Of a stretch of DNA of 64,000 bases, positions 41,477-50,071 are shown piece after piece; within the stretch, counting starts at the first letter, position 1; each line of letters begins with the position of its first letter. The DNA is from Crystallibacter permensis (GTDB taxonomy: Bacteria; Actinomycetota; Actinomycetes; Actinomycetales; Micrococcaceae). Made by a program: the position numbers and the translations under genes. The notes beneath the pieces are model-generated. The model had not been told where the DNA came from. It ran no database searches and saw nothing but the letters and a program-made list of their open reading frames with translations. The stretch spans positions 310,001 through 374,000 of the forward strand of contig NZ_JAODLR010000001.1 in assembly GCF_025960875.1 (NCBI RefSeq). Reading direction: 5' to 3'.

Positions 41477-42829
41477 TTAGGCGAAGCCGAAGACGGGCGG
41501 GAAGGCCAGGATGACGACGGCGGCCCAGGCGCCGTAGACGGGCAGGTAGCGAGTCTGCCAGCGCTCGAGCGCGCCGAACGGCCGTTGCCCGCGCAGGAAC
41601 CCGACGGTGAGCCAGGCCGCCCGGAGCAGGTGCACCAGCAGCAGGAGGTTGAGGCCGAGCGCGGCGATCTTGTTGGGGCTGAAGCCGAACTCGGCGATGC
41701 GGGTCAGCATCGCGGTCAGCATCGCGGCGTCGACCGCGAGGGCCGCGATGACGAGGACCAGCTGCAGGGCGTCGAACAGGCCCGGTTGCGCAAGCGTGTC
41801 ACGGGCGGAAATCGCGTAGAGCAGCAGGCACAGGACCAGCACGAGGATCGCGTCCATGAGGATGAGCAGCTCTCGGTCGACGTCGACAAGGCCGCCGGCG
41901 GCAGTGAAGACGGCCAGGAGGGTCAGCAGCATGACGATGGTCAGGGGCGTGAAGACGCGGGTGAGGACGGGCGCGATGTTCTCGACGACGTTCTGCTTGG
42001 CTTCGACGAGCCACGCTGCGACGACAAGCGCACCGGGGACGGCGAACGGCAGGATCCAGTCCTCCATCACCGGTTCGAGGTCTATGCCGACAACACTGAG
42101 GGCTCCGAAGGTGAGCCCGACGAGGACTGCCCCGCCGAGGGCCAGGAGCGTGAAGTAGATGGCGAGCTCACCGGTGAACCGGACGAAGTCCATGCGCCGG
42201 TTGTCGGAGCGCCACCTGCCTCCGACATATGCCACGCCGGCCAGCAGCCACAGGACCACCGGGGCGTGCAGGATGGCGAGCACCTCGGTGGAACCGCCGG
42301 AGACAAACGGGTACACGTTGAGCACCACCGCCAGCGCGGCGAAGGGGATCAGCAGCATCACCGCCACGGAGGCGGTGAGCCGGCGCTTCCACGCGAAGTA
42401 GGCGCCGAGGAACGGGAACACGAGCAGGCCGAGGTTGCGCGCCAGCACGGCTTCGTCGTCCAGCCACATCGTTCCGACCTTGACCGCCAGGCCTGCTCCT
42501 ACGGCAAGCGCAAGCACGACGGCGAGTTCGCGCCACGGGGGAGTGCCTGCGCCGCCGGAATCTTCCGGCACCAGCACCAGCTGCTTCCACAGCCGGTCGG
42601 AGTGCTCGCGGGCGAACTCGCGGGAGACGGCGTCGAGGTTGCCCAGGCGCTTGATCGCGACGAGGAACGCCTCTTCGTCGTCGAGCCCCGTGGCCTGTCG
42701 GTCGGCGATCTGCTCGCGGAGGTGGTCCTCAAGTTCGTCGATGTCGGCGCGGGAGATGGCCTGGCGTCGTTGGACATAGCCGCGCCAACGGCCGATCTGG
42801 GCTTCAAGTTCCGCGTGCTGCTCCATCAT
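41477..42829 (-). CDS. Membrane protein with permease-prefix domain
   Basis: The 450-residue protein has a soluble N-terminal segment (about residues 1-75, ending LGNLDAVSREFAREHSDR) of the permease-prefix/HAAS type. About ten membrane helices follow. The start ATG overlaps the PadR stop (ATGATG with TGA), so expression is coupled to that regulator. Such pairs commonly form a PadR-controlled membrane module; the transported substrate or stress signal is unknown. The frame can be extended far upstream, but only antisense to padR. Confidence 0.75.
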   Translation of the reverse strand: MMEQHAELEAQIGRWRGYVQRRQAISRADIDELEDHLREQIADRQATGLDDEEAFLVAIKRLGNLDAVSREFAREHSDRLWKQLVLVPEDSGGAGTPPWRELAVVLALAVGAGLAVKVGTMWLDDEAVLARNLGLLVFPFLGAYFAWKRRLTASVAVMLLIPFAALAVVLNVYPFVSGGSTEVLAILHAPVVLWLLAGVAYVGGRWRSDNRRMDFVRFTGELAIYFTLLALGGAVLVGLTFGALSVVGIDLEPVMEDWILPFAVPGALVVAAWLVEAKQNVVENIAPVLTRVFTPLTIVMLLTLLAVFTAAGGLVDVDRELLILMDAILVLVLCLLLYAISARDTLAQPGLFDALQLVLVIAALAVDAAMLTAMLTRIAEFGFSPNKIAALGLNLLLLVHLLRAAWLTVGFLRGQRPFGALERWQTRYLPVYGAWAAVVILAFPPVFGFA

Positions 42830-43188
42830 GCCCACCCTTCGATCGCAGCGGGCGGTTGCTGCGCGCTCTGCCACACCTGCCGCAGTGCGTCCGCCACGAC
42901 GCTCCACTGCTCCTGCCGGTCGGCGAGGGCGTCCCGGCCCGTCGGGGTGATTGCGTAGTGCTTGCGCCGTCGTCCGGCTTCGGAGGTGCCCCAGGACGAC
43001 GACACGTAGCCGAGCCGTTCGAGCCGGTGCAGCAGCGGGTAGAGCATCCCGTCGGTCCACTGCATGCCGCCGCCGGACAGCTCGCTCACGCGCTTGATGA
43101 TCGCGTAGCCGTACAGGTCGCCCTCCATCAGAATCCCCAGCACGAGCGGGGTGGCCGAAGCGGCGACCAGGTCCTTATCGATGCGCAC
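42826..43188 (-). CDS. PadR family transcriptional regulator
   Basis: This 120-residue winged-helix regulator begins MRIDKDLVAASATPLVLGIL, followed by the PadR core EGDLYGYAIIKRVSEL, the wing MLYPLLHRLERLGYV and the basic RRRKHYAITPTGRDAL. It is short, with one C-terminal helix, and probably dimeric. GTG start with GGAGG nearby. It is coupled to the downstream membrane gene and preceded by a perfect 10-bp inverted repeat that probably binds it. Confidence 0.92.
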   Translation of the reverse strand: MRIDKDLVAASATPLVLGILMEGDLYGYAIIKRVSELSGGGMQWTDGMLYPLLHRLERLGYVSSSWGTSEAGRRRKHYAITPTGRDALADRQEQWSVVADALRQVWQSAQQPPAAIEGWA

Positions 43189-43196
43189 GGCGCCTC

Positions 43197-43243
43197 CTAT
43201 ACCTAGATCTGCAATGCATTAACCATAGCAGTGCTAGGTATAG
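43197..43243 (-). promoter_or_regulatory. Inverted repeat, probable PadR operator
   Basis: CTATACCTAG (43197-43206) and CTAGGTATAG (43234-43243) form a perfect 10-bp inverted repeat with a 27-bp spacer, between padR and pucR. The proximal arm abuts the padR ribosome site, so binding could block transcription and translation initiation. Confidence 0.6.
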
Positions 43244-44851
43244 TCAGCGGTTGAGCAGCTTGTGCAGCAGCACGGCCACATGGAGGGAGGTGCGTGACTC
43301 CGCGTCGTCCAGCCTGACGCCGAGCTGGGTTTCGAGTTTGGCCAGGCGGGCGTAGAGGGTGGGCCTGCTGAGGTAGCCGGTCCGCGCGAGCTGCGCCTTG
43401 TTGCCGCCGCTTTCCAGGTACCGCTCCAGCAGGTCGAGCCCGGCGCCGTCGTCGTTCGCCAGAAGTTCACCGAGCTCCGAGTCCACGAACGTCTGCACGC
43501 GCTGGTCCTCGTGCAGCAGCCAGAGCAGGCCGCGGAGCCGGACGTCGCCGGAGCGGTAGAAGCGTTTGGCGCCCTTGGTGAGCGTGCTGGCGGCCTCGGC
43601 GACCTGCGCGGCTTCGTCCAGCCCGGCGGCGGCAGCGGCCAGCAGTTCGGCGCGGCCGCGGCCCACGCCGACGGTCCAGCCCAGCTCGCCGGAGGACTCG
43701 GCGGCCTCGCCGGAGATTCGCTCCAGCATGGGATCGGCCAACTGCTTCGCGGGCACCGGCAGCAGGAGCGCGATGGATCCGGCCTGCAGGCTGGCGGCCA
43801 GGGCGGTGGTGCGCGAGGTTGCCATCACCCGGTGCAGCAGGTCCAGCAGGGCCCGTTCGCGCCGTTGCGTGCCGATGGGTTCCTCGCCGGGAAGGCGGTC
43901 CAGCCGGAAGACCACCGGCACGTAGAGCGGCGCCGGCTGCAGGCCCATCGCCGCGCTGCGGGCGAGTGCCTCGGACTCGGTCAGGGAGCCGGGCCGGCGG
44001 AGTTCGTGCACCAGGCCGGCCCGCGCCTGGTGCGCGAGCTCCAGCTGGTCGCGCTCCGCCATCCGGTTGATGGACAGCGCCTGACCCGCGCGTTCGAGCA
44101 CCATGGCGGACTCGGCGTCGTCGTCGTTATTTTCCTGCAGCACGGGAACCACCAGGCGGCCCCATCGGTGCCCCCGGATCCCCACCGGCGTCTGCAGCCA
44201 GCCTTCGTCGCCGGAGCGGACCGTCTCCTCCCGGTAGTGCACCAGCCGCGAGCGGGCTTCCCAATCGCGCAGCACCTCCATGGTGGGCAGGCCGGCGGCG
44301 TCGAAGGCCAGGACCAGGTGGGACGCGTCCTCGAGCACCACGGGCGCGCCGAGCAGCTCCGCGGTGCGGGCGACAATCTCCTCCGGCCCGGCGCTTTCGA
44401 GGCTGAGCTGAGTGAAGACCTCGTGCACGCGGCGGGCCTTTTCCACCTGCTCCAACTGCGTGGCGACCAGCTTGCGGTGCACCACCTCGGTCACCTCAAC
44501 AAACCGCACCTTTCGGCTCAGCAGGACCACGGGGAGGCCGACATCGCGGGCGGCTTCGCGCAGAGCCTGCGCCGCCTGCTGCCGTGCGGCGGTGATTTCG
44601 ACGACGACGCCGGCGGCTTCCGCGGCCTCGAGCCCGCGGAGGAATTCCGCCGCCTCGGTGGCGGAGTCCTCGAAGGCCAGGCCGGTGGTCAGCACGAGCT
44701 CCCCGCCCTCGAGCAGGCCGGACAGCTCCTTCAGCTCGGCGACGTGGACCCAGCGGACTGCTTCGCCGAGCCTCTCCGCGCCGGCAAGGATTTCCGGTTC
44801 TCCGGCTTTGACCACGGGCAACTGCAGGACGTCGGCAACGGTAAGCACCAT
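43244..44851 (-). CDS. PucR family transcriptional regulator
   Basis: The 535-residue protein has an N-terminal PucR domain (MVLTVADVLQLPVVKAGEPE, about residues 1-125), a middle ligand-like region and a C-terminal PucR helix-turn-helix (GGNKAQLARTGYLSRPTLYARL). PucR regulators control nitrogen and purine or amino-acid catabolism. It diverges from mmsA and the aminotransferase and probably regulates them; direct repeats lie in the shared promoter. Two Asn/Asp-rich insertions (ENNDDDAES, ANDDGAG) sit in loops. Confidence 0.88.
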   Translation of the reverse strand: MVLTVADVLQLPVVKAGEPEILAGAERLGEAVRWVHVAELKELSGLLEGGELVLTTGLAFEDSATEAAEFLRGLEAAEAAGVVVEITAARQQAAQALREAARDVGLPVVLLSRKVRFVEVTEVVHRKLVATQLEQVEKARRVHEVFTQLSLESAGPEEIVARTAELLGAPVVLEDASHLVLAFDAAGLPTMEVLRDWEARSRLVHYREETVRSGDEGWLQTPVGIRGHRWGRLVVPVLQENNDDDAESAMVLERAGQALSINRMAERDQLELAHQARAGLVHELRRPGSLTESEALARSAAMGLQPAPLYVPVVFRLDRLPGEEPIGTQRRERALLDLLHRVMATSRTTALAASLQAGSIALLLPVPAKQLADPMLERISGEAAESSGELGWTVGVGRGRAELLAAAAAGLDEAAQVAEAASTLTKGAKRFYRSGDVRLRGLLWLLHEDQRVQTFVDSELGELLANDDGAGLDLLERYLESGGNKAQLARTGYLSRPTLYARLAKLETQLGVRLDDAESRTSLHVAVLLHKLLNR

Positions 44852-44892
44852 TTACACAGTGTATAGCTCGAAGGAGAACGGATTACACAGTG
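44852..44892. promoter_or_regulatory. Direct repeats in the pucR-mmsA promoter
   Basis: TTACACAGTG occurs at 44852-44861 and 44883-44892, 31 bases apart (about three helical turns), between pucR and the catabolic genes. It is a candidate PucR site. Confidence 0.5.
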
Positions 44893-44983
44893 CTCCTTCC
44901 CGGGAGCGGTCCACGGGGGCAGGATGAAACCACGACGCCGGCGCTTGCCCGGGCGAGCCCACAACACGTACTCAAGGAGTCCC

Positions 44984-46477
44984 ATGAAGACCATTCAGCA
45001 CTGGATCAACGGAGCCGAGACCGCGCCGGCCACCGGCTCGCGCGTGTCCGACGTGACCAACCCCGCTACCGGCAAGGTGACCTCGCAGGTGGCTCTGGCC
45101 AGCGCCAGCACCGTAAACGACGCGGTTGCCGCGGCGACGGCGGCGTTCCCGCTCTGGCGCGACACCTCGCTGGCCAAGCGCGTGCAGATCCTCTTCCGCT
45201 TCCGCGAGCTGTTGAACGCCCGCAAGCCCGAGCTCGCCGCGATCATCACCGCCGAGCACGGCAAGGTCCTCGACGACGCGCTCGGCGAGATCTCCCGGGG
45301 CCAGGAGGTGGTGGAGTTCGCCTGCGGCATCCCGCACCTGCTCAAGGGCGGCTACACCGAGAACGCCTCCACCAAGGTGGACGTCCACTCCGTCCGCCAG
45401 CCCGTGGGCCCGGCCGCGATCATCTCGCCGTTCAACTTCCCGGCCATGGTGCCGATGTGGTTCTTCCCCGTCGCTATCGCCGCCGGCAACACCGTGATCC
45501 TCAAGCCCAGCGAGAAGGACCCGACGGCGGCGAACTGGATGGCCGAACTGTGGAAGGAAGCCGGCCTGCCCGACGGCGTGTTCAACGTGGTCCATGGTGA
45601 CAAGGAAGCCGTGGACACGCTGCTGCAGCACGAGGACATCAAGTCCGTTTCCTTCGTCGGCTCCACGCCCATCGCGCAGTATGTCTACCAGCAGGGCACC
45701 GCCACCGGGAAACGAGTGCAGGCCCTGGGCGGGGCGAAGAACCACATGCTGGTCCTGCCCGATGCGGATCTGGACCTGGCCGCCGATGCCGCGGTCAACG
45801 CCGGATACGGTGCCGCCGGTGAGCGCTGCATGGCCATCTCCGCCATCGTCGCCGTCGAATCCATCGCGGACGAACTCGTCGCCAAGATCGCCGAACGCAC
45901 CCGCACTTTGCGGATCGGCGACGGCACCCGCGGCACGGACATGGGCCCGCTGGTCACCGCCGCACATCGCGAGAAGGTCGCCGGCTACATCGACGCCGGC
46001 GAGGCCGCCGGCGCCACCATGGTCCTCGACGGCCGCACCGTGACCCCGGATGCGGAGGGTGACGGATTCTTCCTCGCCCCCACCCTGTTCGATAACGTCA
46101 CGCCGGACATGTCCATCTACACAGACGAGATCTTCGGCCCGGTCCTCTCCGTGGTCCGCGTGCCCAGCTACGACGAGGGACTGCAGCTCATCAACGCCAA
46201 CCCGTACGGCAACGGCACCGCGATTTTCACGAACGACGGCGGGGCCGCCCGCCGCTTCGAAAACGAGATCGAGGTCGGCATGGTCGGCATCAACGTGCCC
46301 ATCCCGGTGCCCATGGCGTACTACTCCTTCGGCGGCTGGAAGAACTCCCTCTTCGGCGACAGCCACGCCCACGGCGCCGAAGGCGTGCACTTCTTCACCC
46401 GCGGCAAGGTGGTCACGTCCCGCTGGCTGGATCCCAGCCACGGCGGTATCAACCTTGGCTTCCCCCAGAACTCTTGA
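44984..46477 (+). CDS. mmsA: CoA-acylating (methyl)malonate-semialdehyde dehydrogenase
   Basis: This aldehyde dehydrogenase converts malonate or methylmalonate semialdehyde to acetyl- or propionyl-CoA. The 497-residue protein has the NAD-binding segment IISPFNFPAMVP and the catalytic Cys near residue 282 in GERCMAIS. The conserved GGAKNHMLVLPDADLD replaces the usual Glu-containing motif of hydrolytic ALDHs, as expected for the CoA-acylating type. ATG 44984 has AAGGAG four bases upstream. It is followed by an omega-aminotransferase, which points to beta-alanine-type catabolism. Confidence 0.9.
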   Translation: MKTIQHWINGAETAPATGSRVSDVTNPATGKVTSQVALASASTVNDAVAAATAAFPLWRDTSLAKRVQILFRFRELLNARKPELAAIITAEHGKVLDDALGEISRGQEVVEFACGIPHLLKGGYTENASTKVDVHSVRQPVGPAAIISPFNFPAMVPMWFFPVAIAAGNTVILKPSEKDPTAANWMAELWKEAGLPDGVFNVVHGDKEAVDTLLQHEDIKSVSFVGSTPIAQYVYQQGTATGKRVQALGGAKNHMLVLPDADLDLAADAAVNAGYGAAGERCMAISAIVAVESIADELVAKIAERTRTLRIGDGTRGTDMGPLVTAAHREKVAGYIDAGEAAGATMVLDGRTVTPDAEGDGFFLAPTLFDNVTPDMSIYTDEIFGPVLSVVRVPSYDEGLQLINANPYGNGTAIFTNDGGAARRFENEIEVGMVGINVPIPVPMAYYSFGGWKNSLFGDSHAHGAEGVHFFTRGKVVTSRWLDPSHGGINLGFPQNS

Positions 46478-46504
46478 CCCGCCGTCGTTGTTAAGGAGCG
46501 CAGT

Positions 46505-47875
46505 ATGAGCATCACCACCGATTCCCCGCTCACCGAGGCGGAGCTGGCCGCGGCCAAGCGGGCGTATGAACTGGACCGCAAGCACGTGTTCCACTCCTGG
46601 TCCGCCCAGGAGCAGCTCAAGCCCATGGTCATCACGCGGGCGGACGGCAGTTACGTCTGGGACGGCGAGGGCAACAAGCTGCTGGACTTTTCCTCGCAGC
46701 TGGTCAACACCAACATCGGCCACCAGCACCCCAAGGTGGTGGCGGCCATCCAGGAGCAGGCCGGCAAGCTGTGCACCGTCGCCCCGCAGCACGCCAATGA
46801 CGCGCGCTCCGAGGCCGCACGGCTCGTCGCCGAGCTCACGCCGGGGGACCTGAACCGGATCTTCTTCACCAACGGCGGGGCCGACGCGGTGGAACACGCC
46901 ATCCGCATGGCGCGGCTGCACACCGGCAAGTACAAGGTGCTCTCCGCATACCGCTCCTACCACGGCGGCACCGCGCTGGCCGTGAACGTCACCGGTGACC
47001 CTCGGCGGATCCCCAACGACTACGGCAACGCCGGCACGGTGCACTTCCACGCACCGTTCCTCTACCGCAGCCAGTTCCACGCGGCAACCGAGGCGGAGGA
47101 ATCCCAGCGCGCGCTGGAGCATCTGGAGACCATCATCCAGCTGGAGGGCGCGTCGAACATCGCCGCGATCATCCTGGAGTCCATCCCGGGCACCGCCGGC
47201 ATCATGGTGCCGCCGCCGGGCTACCTGCAGGGCGTGCGCGAGCTGGCCACCAAGTACGGGATCATCTTCATCGCGGACGAGGTCATGTCCGGCTTTGGGC
47301 GCGCCGGAAAGTGGTTCGCCATCGACCACTTCGACGTGGCGCCGGACCTGCTCACCTTCGCCAAGGGCGTGACCTCCGGGTACGTTCCGCTGGGCGGCGT
47401 GGCCATCTCCGAGGAAATCTACTCCACCTTCGCGCAGCGGCCCTACCCGGGCGGCTTGACCTACTCCGGCCACCCGCTGGCTTCCGCGGCGGCCGTCGCC
47501 ACGATCAACGCCATGCGCGACGAGTCGATGGTGGAGAACGCGGCCTCGCTCGGCGAGAACGTGGTGGCGCCGGCGCTGGCCCGCATGGCCGAACGGCACC
47601 CGAGCATCGGCGAAGTCCGCGGCACCGGAATGTTCTGGGCGATCGAACTGGTCAAGAACCGCGCCACCCGTGAGCCGCTGGCCCCGTACGGTGCCTCCAG
47701 TCCCGAGATAAACGAACTGATCGGCGCGTGCAAGTCCCGCGGGCTGCTGCCGTTCGCCAACTTCAACCGGATCCATGTGGTCCCGCCGCTGAACATCACC
47801 GCCGAGGACCTCCAGGCTGGCCTGACCATCCTGGACGAGGTGTTCGACCTCGCGGACGCCCACGTGCAGGGCTGA
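46505..47875 (+). CDS. Class III omega-aminotransferase
   Basis: This pyridoxal-phosphate enzyme moves an amino group from an omega-amino acid. The 456-residue protein has the class III landmarks FTNGGADAVEHAIRMAR, FIADEVMSGFGRAGKW and the PLP lysine near residue 287 in TFAKGVTSGYVPLGG. It lies 27 bases after mmsA. Together they could take beta-alanine to malonate semialdehyde and acetyl-CoA. Specificity (beta-alanine, taurine or other) is not resolved. A terminator follows. Confidence 0.88.
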   Translation: MSITTDSPLTEAELAAAKRAYELDRKHVFHSWSAQEQLKPMVITRADGSYVWDGEGNKLLDFSSQLVNTNIGHQHPKVVAAIQEQAGKLCTVAPQHANDARSEAARLVAELTPGDLNRIFFTNGGADAVEHAIRMARLHTGKYKVLSAYRSYHGGTALAVNVTGDPRRIPNDYGNAGTVHFHAPFLYRSQFHAATEAEESQRALEHLETIIQLEGASNIAAIILESIPGTAGIMVPPPGYLQGVRELATKYGIIFIADEVMSGFGRAGKWFAIDHFDVAPDLLTFAKGVTSGYVPLGGVAISEEIYSTFAQRPYPGGLTYSGHPLASAAAVATINAMRDESMVENAASLGENVVAPALARMAERHPSIGEVRGTGMFWAIELVKNRATREPLAPYGASSPEINELIGACKSRGLLPFANFNRIHVVPPLNITAEDLQAGLTILDEVFDLADAHVQG

Positions 47876-47890
47876 AACCCCTTCAAACAC

Positions 47891-47934
47891 AACAGCGACG
47901 TCGGCACCTGGGCGGGTGCCGGCGTCGTTGTTTT
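47891..47934 (+). terminator. Rho-independent terminator
   Basis: A long stem (AACAGCGACGTCGGCACC with GGGTGCCGGCGTCGTTGTT, few mismatches) is followed by TTTTGG, directly after the aminotransferase gene. Confidence 0.8.
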
Positions 47935-47972
47935 GGTGTCCGTTCCGGGTTCTGGCAGCCCCCGCCGAGGTG

Positions 47973-48458
47973 TCAGGCGACTGCCGCTTCCTCCACCGGC
48001 GCCTTCCGGAACAGGCTCCTGAACGTGAAGAACAGCGCTGCCGAAGTCGCCAGGACCAGCAGGGAAGCGAAGGCCAGGGTTGCCGGCTGCTCGGAGAACA
48101 GCAGGGGGATCCGCCGTCCCGGCGCAAGGATGGCGAACACGAAGGCAATCACCGTCCCGAGGTAGCTGCCGATCATGTTGCCCCGGTGCGCCTGGATGTT
48201 CCCGCGGATCGCGCTGACCAGACCGAGAGTTACGGTCAGGAGAGTGAAGGCGGAGAGGCCGTGCAGCCAGGTGAAGCCGCCGTCGGTCTGGATCCAGAAG
48301 CTGCTGATGCACAGGTAGTACATAGCGCCTATCCAGGTGAAGCCGATGGCCTTGTGCACCCGGTCCTTGGCACGGCGGAAGATGTTCATCGGGCCGAGCA
48401 CCAGAACGTAGCCGGCCGCGATGGCGTGGGTGGCGATGAGCCAGTTCCAGGTTTCCAT
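47973..48458 (-). CDS. DUF2306 membrane protein
   Basis: This 161-residue protein has four hydrophobic segments and conserved polar residues near the helix ends, including RVHKAIGFTWIGAMYYLCI. It matches the DUF2306 family of small membrane proteins. It diverges from a MerR-type regulator, with a palindrome between them, so it is the likely target of that regulator. The function is unknown. Confidence 0.75.
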   Translation of the reverse strand: METWNWLIATHAIAAGYVLVLGPMNIFRRAKDRVHKAIGFTWIGAMYYLCISSFWIQTDGGFTWLHGLSAFTLLTVTLGLVSAIRGNIQAHRGNMIGSYLGTVIAFVFAILAPGRRIPLLFSEQPATLAFASLLVLATSAALFFTFRSLFRKAPVEEAAVA

Positions 48459-48466
48459 GGTTATAA

Positions 48467-48481
48467 GATAGTACTACTATC
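48467..48481. promoter_or_regulatory. Palindrome between DUF2306 and MerR-type gene
   Basis: GATAGTACTACTATC is a perfect 15-bp dyad (central base unpaired), with a third GGATAGT at 48497-48503. A MerR operator is a reasonable guess. Confidence 0.5.
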
Positions 48482-48536
48482 CACTGGTGTATACAGGATA
48501 GTTGCCGGCCGATTCGCTATCCGGAGGGAGCCCCTC

Positions 48537-49229
48537 ATGCAGCTGAAAGAGTTGAGCCGGGCCAGCGGGGTGTCGGTGGCCAGCATCAAGTTCTACCTGC
48601 GCGAAGACCTGCTCAAGCCCGGGAACCCCGGCACTGCCAACCGCGCCGAGTACACGCAGGAGCACCTTGACCGGCTGGAACTCATCCGGCTGCTCCGGCA
48701 GGTGGTTGGCCTGGGGCTCGACAAGATCAAAACGCTGACCTCCGCCGTCGATAATCCCGAAGTGGACGTGATCAACCTGCTTGGCCTGGCGCAGGCGACG
48801 GTGCTGGGCCTGCCGGGCGAGGCGGTTCCGGACCACCGCTGGACCACGGAGCTGATGTCCGGCGGGCGCTGGCTGGATGCGCCCTCTCCCGCGCGGAGCT
48901 CGTTGAACGAGCTGTTCGGCCAGATGGAGGAGTTCGGCATGGCCCCTGACGCCGCGGTGCTCTCCGCCTATGCGGCCGCGGTGGATCAGGTGGCGGCCCT
49001 GGACATCGGCCATGTGGAGGAGCAGTCCACGCGGGACAAGATGGTCCGGACGGTTGCGGTGGGGACCTTTCTCTACAGCAAGCTGCTGCTGCGGATGCTC
49101 GCCCTGGCCCAGACCTCGCGGGCGATGCGGCGGTTCCCGGAAGGGGGACCTGCCGGGTCCGCCGCGGCGGATGCCAGCGATCGAACAACTAACGACGACG
49201 GCGGGGGCGCCGGCCGGCCCGAGAGCTAG
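48537..49229 (+). CDS. MerR family transcriptional regulator
   Basis: The 230-residue protein has an N-terminal MerR helix-turn-helix ([20 protein letters not shown], then [16 protein letters not shown]). Its C-terminal region is not recognisable and has no cysteine cluster typical of metal sensors. ATG 48537 has GGAGGGAG six bases upstream. The C-terminus ends with an Asn/Asp/Gly-rich stretch ([14 protein letters not shown]). It probably regulates the divergent DUF2306 gene. It overlaps the convergent DUF1445 gene by four bases. Confidence 0.88.
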   Translation: MQLKELSRASGVSVASIKFYLREDLLKPGNPGTANRAEYTQEHLDRLELIRLLRQVVGLGLDKIKTLTSAVDNPEVDVINLLGLAQATVLGLPGEAVPDHRWTTELMSGGRWLDAPSPARSSLNELFGQMEEFGMAPDAAVLSAYAAAVDQVAALDIGHVEEQSTRDKMVRTVAVGTFLYSKLLLRMLALAQTSRAMRRFPEGGPAGSAAADASDRTTNDDGGGAGRPES

Positions 49230-50065
49230 GGAACCAAGTAGTCGCTGTCACGCGCATCGGTGATGAGCATGTGCCCGGGCGCGTGGCCGATCGCCAGGGC
49301 AGGACGTGACTCCATCACCGCAGCCTGCGGCGTGACACCGCAGGCCCAGAACACCGGAATGTGGCCCTGCGGAATCTGCACCGGGTCGCCGAAGTCGGGC
49401 CTGTCGAGGTCGTCGATGCCCAGCTCGGCGGGGTTGCCTACGTGGACGGGTGCGCCGTGGACGGCGGGGTAGCGGGACGTGATGCGCACGGCGTCGGCCA
49501 CCCTGGAGGCGGGGATGGGCCGCATCGAAACCACCAGCGGGCCCGCGATGGATCCGGCCGGTTCGCAGCGCACGTTGGTCTTGTACATCGGCACGTTCAC
49601 ATTCTGGTCGATGTGCGCCACCGAGATGCCGCCCTCGCGCAGCGCCGATTCGAACGTGAATGAGCAGCCCACGATGAAAGTGACAAGGTCATCGCGCCAG
49701 TACTCGCTGATGTCGGTCGGTTCTGCCACCTTCTGTCCGTCAAGGTAGACCGTGTAGCGCGGCACGTCGGTGCGGATGTCTCCGCCCGCCAGCAGCGGAC
49801 CGGTGACCTCGCCGGCGTCGAGCACTCCCAGGATCGGACACGACTTGGGGTTCCGCTGGGCGAAGAGCAGCACGTCGAAGGCAAGCTCGCGCGGCACGAT
49901 CATCAGGTTCGCCTGGGCAAACCCGCGTGACCAACCGGCAGTTGATACGGCCAGGCCCGAGCGGAACATCGCGCGTGCCTCCGCCGGGGTGAGGGCGCCT
50001 CGGTCCTCGGACACGGAGACCGGATTCGCTACCTGCGCGTTCTCCATTTTCTGCATGTTCTCCAT
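49226..50065 (-). CDS. DUF1445 putative hydro-lyase (YcsI-like)
   Basis: The 279-residue protein has DUF1445 landmarks such as [43 protein letters not shown] and [12 protein letters not shown]. Family members are annotated as hydro-lyases or D-glutamate cyclase-related enzymes, and in Bacillus the gene ycsI lies in the 5-oxoprolinase locus. Here it is followed by the NRAMP-like gene and faces pxpA, the same content as ycsF-ycsG-ycsI-kip. It is downstream of the transporter and probably co-transcribed (six-base gap). Confidence 0.85.
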   Translation of the reverse strand: MENMQKMENAQVANPVSVSEDRGALTPAEARAMFRSGLAVSTAGWSRGFAQANLMIVPRELAFDVLLFAQRNPKSCPILGVLDAGEVTGPLLAGGDIRTDVPRYTVYLDGQKVAEPTDISEYWRDDLVTFIVGCSFTFESALREGGISVAHIDQNVNVPMYKTNVRCEPAGSIAGPLVVSMRPIPASRVADAVRITSRYPAVHGAPVHVGNPAELGIDDLDRPDFGDPVQIPQGHIPVFWACGVTPQAAVMESRPALAIGHAPGHMLITDARDSDYLVP

Positions 50066-50071
50066 CTTCCT

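Noticed and set aside
44972-48148. Very long minus-strand open frame opposite mmsA and the aminotransferase
   Set aside because: It is a high-GC shadow of two well-recognised plus-strand genes, with no domain and a His/Gly/Asp-rich artificial composition.
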